Shown: piece after piece, positions 57,782 through 64,000 of the stretch
Layout of the letters: every line of letters starts with the position of its first letter
How positions within the stretch are numbered: position 1 is the stretch's first letter
DNA from: Lewinellaceae bacterium
GTDB taxonomy: Bacteria; Bacteroidota; Bacteroidia; Chitinophagales; Saprospiraceae
Direction: 5' to 3'
Length of the DNA: 64,000 bases
NCBI GenBank assembly: GCA_020636375.1
Contig: JACJXZ010000002.1
Location: 372,001-436,000, forward strand
Notes under the pieces: model-generated
The model's database searches: none
The model's input: the letters and a program-made list of their open reading frames with translations, nothing else
What the model was told of the DNA's origin: nothing
Made by a program: the position numbers and the translations under genes

Positions 57782-57918
57782 TTTTTCCATTATCATTTAA
57801 TGAATGGGATTTGTATAATGACAGGATACGGCGAATATGAGTCAAAGAGGTGCAAAAGCATAGGGATGATTAATGGCAGTAAATCAGGATTTCAGGAAAT
57901 GCCAGCTGAATGCAGTAA

Positions 57919-58305
57919 TTAAACAGCATGAGGATTAATACAAACCAAACCACTTATTTTATCGAAATCAGTGGTATTTCGAGTTACTAAATCCATATCG
58001 TGAACCATGGCTGTGGAGGCGATTACGGCATCAGGGAGTTTGATTTTGTTGGATTTGCGAAGTTCAATTACTTTTTCAGCCACCCTGTCAGATAACCCAA
58101 GAACCACTGCATCATCAAAAAAAGCAGTTAATAATTTTTCTGTAGACGGAGAACTCGGAAATCCTAAAACCTCAATTTTAGTGATTATTGAAACATTAGG
58201 GATATCATTGACTAATTTATCCATGAACGTGGTTCCGGAGGGAGGCAACTTACCCATAAGATAGTCAATAACAGCATTGCTGTCAATCAAATACGGTTTT
58301 CCCAT
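57919..58305 (-). CDS. PIN-domain toxin (VapC-like)
   Basis: The 128-residue protein has the PIN acidic residues: Asp8 (YLIDSNAVIDYL), Glu45 (IITKIEVLGFP), Asp92 (IKLPDAVIASTA) and Asp113/115 (NTTDFDKI). VapC toxins are Mg-dependent RNases acting on tRNA or rRNA. The gene overlaps the upstream small gene at 58287 by 19 bases, the usual antitoxin-toxin order. Its codons are much less GC-rich than those of the flanking SDR genes, which points to acquisition. Confidence 0.9.
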   Translation of the reverse strand: MGKPYLIDSNAVIDYLMGKLPPSGTTFMDKLVNDIPNVSIITKIEVLGFPSSPSTEKLLTAFFDDAVVLGLSDRVAEKVIELRKSNKIKLPDAVIASTAMVHDMDLVTRNTTDFDKISGLVCINPHAV

Positions 58306-58499
58306 TCTTCCCGGCTTTGCTGTATGTGCTGTTGAAGTGCTTCCCCTTCATTGGCCGGCAATTTGCCCCTATATTTTTCTGATAGCTTTTCGGTAGAAAG
58401 CATGGTTTTTTCAACCAACCGAATGAGTTGGAGTTCCTCAAGGTCCAGCAACAATTTCAAGGCCTTGGGGTCTTTTAATTGGATGATCCAGGTATCCAT
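58287..58499 (-). CDS. Antitoxin partner of the PIN toxin
   Basis: The start at 58499 (MDTWIIQLKDPKALKLLLDLEELQLIRL) gives 70 residues; the frame is open further up but lacks family support there. The pattern of an acidic-hydrophobic first half and a basic helical second half ('EKLSEKYRGKLPANEGEALQQHIQQSREEWENRI') fits the small antitoxins found before PIN toxins in Bacteroidota. The C-terminal segment probably wraps the toxin. I see no clear DNA-binding fold. Overlap with the toxin gene supports co-translation. Confidence 0.78.
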   Translation of the reverse strand: MDTWIIQLKDPKALKLLLDLEELQLIRLVEKTMLSTEKLSEKYRGKLPANEGEALQQHIQQSREEWENRI

Positions 58500-58600
58500 A
58501 TTAAGATTTTTTCCACTTTCATGAATCAGGCAGTAATATACAAACGCAGATCGGGCTGGAGAAGTTCTTGACAAAGATTTATCCTGTTGTGGTTTCAACC

Positions 58601-59293
58601 TTATCCCTGTGGCCGCATCAAAATCTCTTCCACCACCGTATTCCGGCTCATCGACCAGGCGTTCCAGACAGCCAGGGCGACGTCTTCAGCGCGCATCAGG
58701 CTTTCTTCCGGCACGCCGGTGCCTTCCCAGGAGGACGACCAGGTGGCGCCGGGCAGCACTGCCGTCACCCGTACGCCGTGGCCCTGCAGTTCCAGCCGCA
58801 GGGCTTTAGTGAAGCCCAGCAGGGCGAATTTGGTCACGCCGTAGGCGCCTTTGTCCGGCTCTGCCTCCCGGCTCGCCGTGGAACAGATGTTGAAAATATG
58901 GCCGTGGTGGCGCTCTTTCATCGCCGGCAGCAGCGCCTTGGTGAGGTAGTAGGGGCCGAAGAGGTTGACCGTCATCATTTGTTCCAGGACGTAGTCTTCC
59001 TCCTCCGTGATGTCGTCCGCCAGGAACAGGCCGGCGTTGTTGACCAGCACGTCGACGGTAGAAAAATGGCCGAGCACTTCCCGGGCGAAGTTTTTGGCTT
59101 CGTCCTTATGCCCCAGGTTGGCCGGCAGGGCCAGGACTTCTGAATCCGGGAAGTACGAGGCAAAGCTGCGCCGCATGGCCCGCAAATCCTCTGCTGAGCG
59201 GGCGGTGACCGCCAGGTCGAACCCCCCGGCCGCAAAAGCCTGTGCAATAGCATATCCGATCCCTTTGGTCGCTCCGGTGATGACGGCATTCAT
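58601..59293 (-). CDS. Short-chain dehydrogenase/reductase, second
   Basis: The 230-residue protein has TGATKGIG at the N-terminus, 'VDVLVNNAGLFLADDITEE', Ser in 'IFNICSTASRE' and the YxxxK of 'GAYGVTKFALLGFTKAL'. 'PGATWSSSWEGTGVPEESLMRAEDVA' after the active site is typical of 3-ketoacyl-reductase-like SDRs (FabG/YdfG type). Cofactor preference is probably NADP(H) ('TARSAEDL'). It is the first gene of a minus-strand group that includes the VapBC-like pair and the other SDR, with 101 bases between its stop and the antitoxin start. Confidence 0.88.
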   Translation of the reverse strand: MNAVITGATKGIGYAIAQAFAAGGFDLAVTARSAEDLRAMRRSFASYFPDSEVLALPANLGHKDEAKNFAREVLGHFSTVDVLVNNAGLFLADDITEEEDYVLEQMMTVNLFGPYYLTKALLPAMKERHHGHIFNICSTASREAEPDKGAYGVTKFALLGFTKALRLELQGHGVRVTAVLPGATWSSSWEGTGVPEESLMRAEDVALAVWNAWSMSRNTVVEEILMRPQG

Positions 59294-59474
59294 AGCGTTT
59301 CAATTTAACCTGGACTATAATTCAACCTGATTTCGGGGGGCATTGTTTTGTAAAGCCGGAATCTGGCAGGGCAGGCAATTCAGCAAACTAACCGTTCAGG
59401 GACATGGCACCCGCCTTCGCAAAAGCTCTCCCGGGTAAAATTCAACAATATAACCATCCTCACTTCCCCTACCC

Positions 59475-59505
59475 TTTTTTAGCTGGCAAATTTACCCTAA
59501 TTTTG
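59475..59505 (+). promoter_or_regulatory. Promoter of the mla genes
   Basis: TAATTTTG (59498-59505) matches TAnnTTTG exactly, 19 bases before the mlaE ATG. TTTTTTAG about 15 bases upstream is shared with the thioesterase promoter at 35353. Confidence 0.5.
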
Positions 59506-59524
59506 GCGCTCCAAACCAAGCCTG

Positions 59525-60274
59525 ATGTTTTTAAAGAATTTTTTCTATCACATGGGGCGGTACACCATAATGCTCGGCACCAGCTTTTCGCGGCCGGAGA
59601 AGCATTACATGTACTACAAGGAGACGATGCGGCAGATGAACGACATCGGCATCGGCTCCCTGGTCATCGTGGTGCTGATCTCCATATTTATCGGCGCCGT
59701 AACGGCTGTGCAGTTTTTGTACCAACTGGACGGCACCCTGGTGCCGGTGTATTACGTAGGGTATATCATCCGCGACAGCACCATCATCGAGCTGGCGCCG
59801 ACCATCACCTGCCTGGTGCTGGCCGGCAAGGTAGGCTCCAATATGGCGGCGGAGCTGGGCGGCATGCGGCAGAAAGAACACATCGACGCCATGGAGATCA
59901 TGGGCGTCAACACGGCAGCCTACCTGATCATGCCTAAGGTCGTCGCTGCCCTGGTCGTCATCCCCATGCTGGTGGCTATCGCCGCCTTCGTCAGCGTCAT
60001 CGGCGGCTACCTGGCTGCCGTGCCGACCGGCATGATGTCCGACGCCGAATACATCCAGGGGGTGCGTTCTTTTTTCGAACCGTTCAACGTGGTGATGATG
60101 TTCGTCAAAGCGGTGGTCTTTGCCTTCCTGCTGACGACGATCTCCTGCTACCAGGGATACCACGTGCGCGGCGGCAGCATCGAACTGGGGCAGGCCAGCA
60201 CCAACGCAGTGGTCTTCAGCGACATCATGATCCTGCTGGCGGATTACCTGATCGCGGTGCTGCTGACGGGGTAA
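59525..60274 (+). CDS. mlaE: MlaE-type ABC transporter permease
   Basis: The 249-residue membrane protein has the MlaE family pattern: 'GIGSLVIVVLISIFIGAVTAVQFLYQLDG', 'RDSTIIELAPTITCLVLAGKVGSNMAAELGGMRQKEHIDAMEIMGVN', 'LIMPKVVAALVVIPMLVAIAAFVSVIGGY' and 'VKAVVFAFLLTTISCYQGYHVRGGSIELGQASTNAVVFS'. It is the membrane part of a phospholipid transporter that keeps outer-membrane lipid asymmetry. The ATPase gene is next but a 201-base spacer with a family C element separates the two, which is unusual for this pair. Confidence 0.93.
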   Translation: MFLKNFFYHMGRYTIMLGTSFSRPEKHYMYYKETMRQMNDIGIGSLVIVVLISIFIGAVTAVQFLYQLDGTLVPVYYVGYIIRDSTIIELAPTITCLVLAGKVGSNMAAELGGMRQKEHIDAMEIMGVNTAAYLIMPKVVAALVVIPMLVAIAAFVSVIGGYLAAVPTGMMSDAEYIQGVRSFFEPFNVVMMFVKAVVFAFLLTTISCYQGYHVRGGSIELGQASTNAVVFSDIMILLADYLIAVLLTG

Positions 60275-60306
60275 TAGGGAGAAGAATTGTTATATTGCTG
60301 AATTGT

Positions 60307-60436
60307 TAAGTACCTGGACTGAAATAGTGAAATATGTGGAAATATATTGAAATACCTGGAAATACCCACCAAACCTGGGCTTGCAATGTATTTCCTTGTT
60401 TCCATGTATGTCAAAGTATTTCTGACCAGGCACTTA
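60307..60436. mobile_element. Family C transposase-less element, copy 2 (130 bp)
   Basis: TAAGTACCTGGACTGAAATA starts and TATTTCTGACCAGGCACTTA ends the element. It matches the reverse complement of 41577-41706 nearly throughout and has the same length. TATATTGCTGA words occur on both sides (60290-60301 and 60435-60445). It lies inside the mlaE-mlaF operon. Confidence 0.75.
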
Positions 60437-60475
60437 TATTGCTGAGGGCACTCCTGAAAAACACACTGACAAAAG

Positions 60476-61237
60476 ATGATCAGAGCAGAAAACATATACA
60501 AGTCATTTGACGACAATGAAGTCCTGAAGGGCATCACTACGGAATTTTATCCGGGGAAAACCAACCTCATCATCGGCCGGAGCGGGGCCGGCAAGACCGT
60601 GCTGCTCAAGCTGCTGATCGGGCTGCACACCCCCACGTCCGGAAAGGTCTACTACGACAACGTGGACTTTTTCAGCCTCAGCAAGAAAGAAGTCCGCGCC
60701 ATCCGCATGCAGGTGGGCATGCTCTTCCAGGCCTCCGCCCTGTTCGACTCCATGACCGTAGAGGAGAACATCCGCTTTCCGCTGGACATGTTCACCAGCA
60801 TGACCTGGAAGGAAAAGAAAAACAGGGTCAATTTCTGCCTGGAGCGCGTCAGCCTGGGCAAGGTGAACGACAACTTCCCCTCCGAGATCAGCGGCGGCAT
60901 GCAGAAGCGGGTGGGCATCGCCCGCGCCATCGTCCTGGAGCCCCGGTACCTGTTCTGCGACGAGCCCAACTCGGGGCTGGATCCCAAGACTTCCATCGTC
61001 ATCGATGAACTCATCAAGGACATCACCGTGGAGAACAACATCACCACCGTGATCAACACCCACGACATGAACTCGGTGATGGAGATCGGCGACAACGTCA
61101 TCCTCCTTTACCAGGGCGAGATCGCCTGGCGCGGCAACCGGGACGAGGTGCTGCAGAGCGACAACGAAACGCTGCACGACTTCATGTTCGCCTCCCCCTT
61201 CCTGCAACAACTGCGGGACTCAGCCCTGCAGAAATAA
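60476..61237 (+). CDS. mlaF: MlaF-type ABC transporter ATPase
   Basis: The 253-residue protein has Walker A 'IGRSGAGKTVLLKLL', the Q-loop 'VGMLFQASALFDSM', the signature 'SEISGGMQKRVGIARA', Walker B 'YLFCDEPNSGLDP' and the H-loop 'VINTHDMNSVM'. 'LFQASALFDSMTVEENIRFPL' is typical of MlaF. It powers lipid movement through MlaE. The MCE-domain partner MlaD, often the next gene in this phylum, is absent here: a tRNA gene follows. ATG at 60476 starts 40 bases after the family C element, so its translation start was not touched. Confidence 0.94.
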   Translation: MIRAENIYKSFDDNEVLKGITTEFYPGKTNLIIGRSGAGKTVLLKLLIGLHTPTSGKVYYDNVDFFSLSKKEVRAIRMQVGMLFQASALFDSMTVEENIRFPLDMFTSMTWKEKKNRVNFCLERVSLGKVNDNFPSEISGGMQKRVGIARAIVLEPRYLFCDEPNSGLDPKTSIVIDELIKDITVENNITTVINTHDMNSVMEIGDNVILLYQGEIAWRGNRDEVLQSDNETLHDFMFASPFLQQLRDSALQK

Positions 61238-61269
61238 TTACCCGCATGCTTGCCAGTTTCCGGGTAATT
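61236..61269 (+). terminator. Hairpin at the mlaF stop codon
   Basis: AATTACCCG (61236-61244) pairs perfectly with CGGGTAATT (61261-61269). The T-run after it is weak, and the stem overlaps the promoter of the tRNA gene. Confidence 0.4.
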
Positions 61270-61281
61270 CTTATATCTTTG
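61250..61281 (+). promoter_or_regulatory. Promoter of the tRNA-Leu gene
   Basis: TTG (61250-61252) and TATCTTTG (61274-61281), an exact TAnnTTTG, are 21 bases apart. The tRNA starts about 130 bases downstream, so a processed leader is implied. Confidence 0.5.
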
Positions 61282-61409
61282 CAAAACTTTTTGAAAAAGG
61301 GATTTATAGTGAAGGAAAACCTCCAAAAGCGGAGGGATTCTCAAGGAAAATCCCGGGATTGCTCCGGCAACAAATAACGAGCAACCTACAACTGATAACT
61401 TCAACCGAT

Positions 61410-61493
61410 GCCCAGGTGGCGGAATTGGTAGACGCGCCAGCTTGAGGGGCTGGTGTTCGCAAGGACGTGCAGGTTCGAGTCCTGTCCTGGGCA
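61410..61493 (+). tRNA. tRNA-Leu (anticodon GAG)
   Basis: The acceptor arms GCCCAGG (61410-61416) and CCTGGGC (61486-61492) pair fully, with A as discriminator. The anticodon stem CCAGC/GCTGG encloses the loop TTGAGGG, so the anticodon is GAG and reads CUC/CUU. The T arm has GGTTCGAGTCC. A long variable arm (GTTCGCAAGGAC) is typical of tRNA-Leu. The CCA end is not encoded (ACAAAG follows). Confidence 0.95.
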
Positions 61494-61499
61494 CAAAGC

Positions 61500-61533
61500 A
61501 AAAAGCCCGGCTGCTAACGCAGCCGGGCTTTTT
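61500..61533 (+). terminator. Rho-independent terminator after tRNA-Leu
   Basis: AAAAAGCCCGGCTG (61500-61513) pairs perfectly with CAGCCGGGCTTTTT (61520-61533), starting seven bases after the tRNA end. Confidence 0.92.
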
Positions 61534-61888
61534 GCGTAGGGGACGGGACGAGAAGCCTGTCCCACCCACCGGCTCGATTGAACAGCCGGATTTGCTGGCC
61601 CGCGGAGAACTGCCATCGGTATTTAATGGATCGCCACAGCGGTTGAATCCTAATTGCTCGGCAAAGCGGACCATCCGACGCATAGGGCTTGGCGGCAAGG
61701 ATATCGTCAAAGGCGGCAATGTCGCTTTCGGGTAATTGACCGAGCGCCTGGACGGAAGGACGAAGGATGTCTTCCCTTTTTTCCTTGTCCCAGTCCAATA
61801 GCGGTTATTCCCTTTTCAGGAAAACTCCAGCCCCCGCTCTTCAACCTTTGCAGGACATAGCACTGTACAACCAGGCCTATGCCCCCCC
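61534..61888. other. Spacer with possible decayed reading frame
   Basis: No intact gene is supported. A minus-strand frame beginning at 61798 reads MDWDKEKREDILRPSVQALG and then LPESDIAAFDDILAAK, which looks like the start of a DUF4240-type protein but loses similarity soon after. It may be a relic. Confidence 0.3.
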
Positions 61889-62698
61889 CTACTCATCATG
61901 CAACACCAGCAACGGCAGTTCGCAGTGGAAGGCCTCGGTGAGCGTGGCGCTCGTTTTGAACAGCCGCTCGAAGAAGCCGATCGTGCTGTGCTTGCGGCGC
62001 ACCAGGCAGAGCATATCCGCATCCACCGATTTCACGAAAGCCTTGATCGTTTCGTGCAGGCTGCCTTTTTCCTCTTCGATGTGGAAAGCGTGGGGCAGGC
62101 CGCCCATCCAGTTCACTGTTTCCAGCAGGGCTGCCTCGTCGGCCTGCGCTTTATCCTTCACGCTATGGAAGATGTGAACCTCGGCGCCGAACCGGCGGGC
62201 CAGCGCCCGGAGGGGTTCGACGACGCCTTCTCCGGACAGGCTCATATTGGCAATGGCAAAAGCGATGTTTTTGACCGGCCGGGGCGTAAACCCATCGGGG
62301 ATGGCCAGAATCGGGATAGATGTATGCCGCATCACACCGCCGGTCACGCTGCCCAGGAAGACCTCTTTGAGGCCGCTGGCGCCTTTGGTGCCCATCACGA
62401 TGAGGCTGTACCCGCCGTCCCGGGCAAAATCCGCAATGCTGTGCACAGCGTCGCCCTTAATGGCCCTGGCATCTGCCTCGATCCTGGAAGGGGCCGCTTT
62501 GAGTATCGCCGCCAGTTCCTTTTCCGCTTCCTCGCGCAGGATGTTGTCTATGGACACGAGCATGTCTGAGCGTTGCGCCACCTGGAAGGTGTGCAGGAGG
62601 GTGAGCCGGCTGTCAAATTTACAGGCCAGTTCTCTGGCATAGTGGAATGCGTTCACTGCATTTTCGGAGAAATCGGTAGGAACCAGTATCTTTTTCAT
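61889..62698 (-). CDS. Universal stress protein, tandem UspA domains
   Basis: The start at 62698 (MKKILVPTDFSENAVNAFHYARELA) gives 269 residues. Two UspA-like domains are visible. The first is complete with the ATP-binding 'GTKGASGLKEVFLGSVTGGVMRHTSIPILAIP' (G2xG9xG(S/T) pattern). The second starts at 'KNIAFAIANMSLSGEG' and ends '...FKTSATLTEAFHCELPLLVLHDE' without the full glycine motif, so only the first domain probably binds ATP. Such proteins respond to stress or starvation in the cytoplasm. It is transcribed away from the V-ATPase operon. Confidence 0.9.
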   Translation of the reverse strand: MKKILVPTDFSENAVNAFHYARELACKFDSRLTLLHTFQVAQRSDMLVSIDNILREEAEKELAAILKAAPSRIEADARAIKGDAVHSIADFARDGGYSLIVMGTKGASGLKEVFLGSVTGGVMRHTSIPILAIPDGFTPRPVKNIAFAIANMSLSGEGVVEPLRALARRFGAEVHIFHSVKDKAQADEAALLETVNWMGGLPHAFHIEEEKGSLHETIKAFVKSVDADMLCLVRRKHSTIGFFERLFKTSATLTEAFHCELPLLVLHDE

Positions 62699-62891
62699 AG
62701 GCATAGAGTTTGAAAGTGGGTAAAAGTACAGGCCAATTCCGGCGGGTATTCAAAATGCTCACTCTACACCAACAAGGAGCTCGATTGATGGATGCCTGTT
62801 CCCCCAATTTAGGGCAATTCTTTCAAAGAAAAGATGACGAGTATCACCCCCCGCCCTTACGAAAATCATCAGGTTTTCACCGAAAAAAAGC

Positions 62892-62900
62892 TATTTTTAG
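62892..62900 (+). promoter_or_regulatory. Candidate -7 box TATTTTTAG for the V-ATPase operon
   Basis: It lies 31 bases before the ATG of the subunit E gene and fits the TAnnTTTAG variant recurring in this window. Confidence 0.35.
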
Positions 62901-62930
62901 GGCCGTTGTTAATAAATAACCGAACGATCT

Positions 62931-63548
62931 ATGGAACAAAAGCTCCAGGAATTGCTGGATAAAGTGTATACTGAAGGCGTAGCGAAGGGGCAGGAAGTGG
63001 CTTCCACCATAGTCCGGGACGCCGAGCGGAAGGCCGAACACATTCTGGAAGAAGCCCGCCGGGAAGCCGCCGATGTGCGGCGGCAGGCCAGCGAAGAAGC
63101 CGAAGAGCTGAAGCGCAACGTGGCTTCCGAACTGCGCCTCTCCGCCAGCCAGTCCATCCAGGCGCTCCGGCAGCAGATCAGCCGCCTTGTCCTGCTGGAG
63201 GCCGTCGACAAACCGGTGCGCGATGCCTTCTCCGATGAAGATTTTATCAAGGGCCTCATCGAAACCCTGGTGGCAAACTGGCACCCGGGCCAGGATGGGC
63301 AGGAGGGCCTGGCCCTGATGCTGCCGGAAAAAAGCCGGGAAAGCCTCGGCCGTTACTTTTCCGCCAAAGCGCAGGACGCCCTGAACGCATCCCTGCGGGT
63401 TGACTTCGACGGCAGGCTCGAAAGCGGATTTCGCATCGGCCCGGCCGACGGCCGCTACGTCATCTCTTTTACCGACAGCGATTTCGAGATGTTCTTCAAG
63501 GATTACCTGCGCCCGAAAACGAACGCCGTCCTCTTCGGATCAGATTGA
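62931..63548 (+). CDS. V-type ATPase subunit E
   Basis: The 205-residue protein has the layout of V/A-type ATPase subunit E. A long N-terminal coiled coil (about 1-85: 'LLDKVYTEGVAKGQEVASTIVRDAERKAEHILEEARREAADVRRQASEEAEELKR' in several heptads) is followed by a globular alpha/beta C-terminal domain ('FRIGPADGRYVISFTDSDFEMFFKDYLRPKTNAVLFG'). It is part of the peripheral stalk. The next gene belongs to the family that follows subunit E in Bacteroidota V-ATPase operons, which confirms the call. Subunits A, B, D, I and K are expected beyond the window. Confidence 0.9.
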   Translation: MEQKLQELLDKVYTEGVAKGQEVASTIVRDAERKAEHILEEARREAADVRRQASEEAEELKRNVASELRLSASQSIQALRQQISRLVLLEAVDKPVRDAFSDEDFIKGLIETLVANWHPGQDGQEGLALMLPEKSRESLGRYFSAKAQDALNASLRVDFDGRLESGFRIGPADGRYVISFTDSDFEMFFKDYLRPKTNAVLFGSD

Positions 63549-63581
63549 CCCGGCGCGGCCGAAACACAGAAAAAAGCTTTT

Positions 63582-64000
63582 ATGCCGGATAACCGAAAAA
63601 GAAATGACGGCGCTCTGACACAGCCGTTCCCAGGGCGGAATTATTATTACCTGATCGCCGGGCTGCCGGATATGGCCCTGGAGCAGAGCAAGCTCCCGCT
63701 CTCCCTTCCGGAGCTGATGGAGCAACTGGCCCTGTCGCTCCACCCCGACGACCTGCGGCTTGCCCGCCTGATCTTCCTGCCCGCCGACAACCGCAACCTG
63801 CTGCGCCTCCTGCGAAAGGAAGCATCCGAATGGGAACCGCACGGCCAGTTCTCCCGGGAAGAGATGGAAGAAGGGCTTAAAGAACCACGCCTGCTGCCGG
63901 CCTATATGCGCCGCTTCCGGCAGGCCTACCAGGAGGAAACGCCGGTTTGGCCGGGCATGAGCTGGGAAAACCAACTGGCCCGCCTCGGACACGAATACCT
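63582..64000 (+). CDS. DUF2764 family protein of the V-ATPase operon (partial)
   Basis: The frame is open from ATG 63582 to the right edge (139 codons seen). 'NYYYLIAGLPDMALEQSKLPLSLPELMEQLALSLHPDDLRLARLIFLPADNRNLLRLL' is the DUF2764 pattern. In Bacteroidota this gene lies between the E and A subunit genes of the V-type ATPase, and its product is thought to belong to the complex or its assembly. The gap to the subunit E stop is 33 bases, so one operon is expected. C-terminus not in the window. Confidence 0.85.
   Translation, partial: MPDNRKRNDGALTQPFPGRNYYYLIAGLPDMALEQSKLPLSLPELMEQLALSLHPDDLRLARLIFLPADNRNLLRLLRKEASEWEPHGQFSREEMEEGLKEPRLLPAYMRRFRQAYQEETPVWPGMSWENQLARLGHEY

Overview
The window reads as one chromosomal stretch of a GC-rich member of the Bacteroidota, most likely the Saprospiria (Lewinella / Phaeodactylibacter / Haliscomenobacter relatives). 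The reasons are two type IX secretion (T9SS) cargo proteins (a gliding-type C-terminal domain at 4068 and a Por-type one at 35146), promoters with the Bacteroidota -7 box TAnnTTTG (or its variant TAnnTTTAG) instead of Shine-Dalgarno-led starts, SprB-like and HYR repeats, and many families typical of the group. The taxonomic call is inference; no rRNA is present. No prophage, CRISPR array or complete IS was seen.

Layout. 1-3432: a partial membrane-anchored protein, a DUF423 protein, a TRL-like lipoprotein and a translationally coupled pair of unknown exported proteins. 4068-11477: one 2469-residue surface protein (ten HYR-like modules, fourteen Ig/PKD-like modules, an SprB repeat, a T9SS type-B domain). 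11992-13201: an exosortase with an overlapping membrane partner. 13221-23369 (mostly minus): class V aminotransferase, phosphoesterase-barrel fusion, aspartoacylase-like hydrolase, geranylgeranyl-reductase-like flavoprotein, HtrA-like protease, prohibitin. 23692-30415 (plus): cytochrome c lipoprotein, AnmK, an NAD-dependent epimerase, a GAF protein, an outer-membrane protein. 30580-31785: HD domain fused to a Pycsar-effector-type membrane domain. 31951-38812: exported and membrane proteins, thioesterase, aldehyde dehydrogenase, flavin monooxygenase. 39319-48139 (minus): Gfo/Idh oxidoreductase, glutaminase, M20 amidohydrolase, SGNH hydrolase, then sulfate activation genes cysN, cysD, cysC and a DUF2061 protein. 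Divergent from these is a metZ-like sulfhydrylase (48317), so sulfate activation and sulfur incorporation share one control region. 49734-52254: an AlkX-type DNA glycosylase, a broken xisH with xisI, and the decayed tail of a second AlkX gene. 52299-56850: TPR-like protein, bestrophin, ATP-grasp protein, NRDE protein, nitroreductase. 57092-59293: two SDR enzymes separated by a VapBC-like module. 59525-61237: Mla-type lipid ABC transporter (permease and ATPase), then tRNA-Leu(GAG). 61889-64000: universal stress protein and the start of a V-type ATPase operon.

The most distinctive feature is in the spacers. They carry at least six families of short palindromic, transposase-less elements, called A to F here: A, ends GTAACTATTTAG (four copies); B, GGTTTTGTGCAT arms (two); C, 130 bp with TAAGTRCCTGGAC ends (two full, one solo end); D, ends GGGCGCGAT (two); E, a 46-47 bp hairpin (two); F, ACAGGATTAACA arms (two). 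There are further single palindromes and species-specific short tandem repeats. A 156-bp element with a 5-bp target duplication has cut xisH, and element D sits inside element F with a 9-bp duplication. An S23-type four-helix-bundle gene flanked by GTAC repeats separates cysD from cysN, and a family C copy separates the two Mla genes. These insertions in spacers, and in one gene, are the main candidates for further work.
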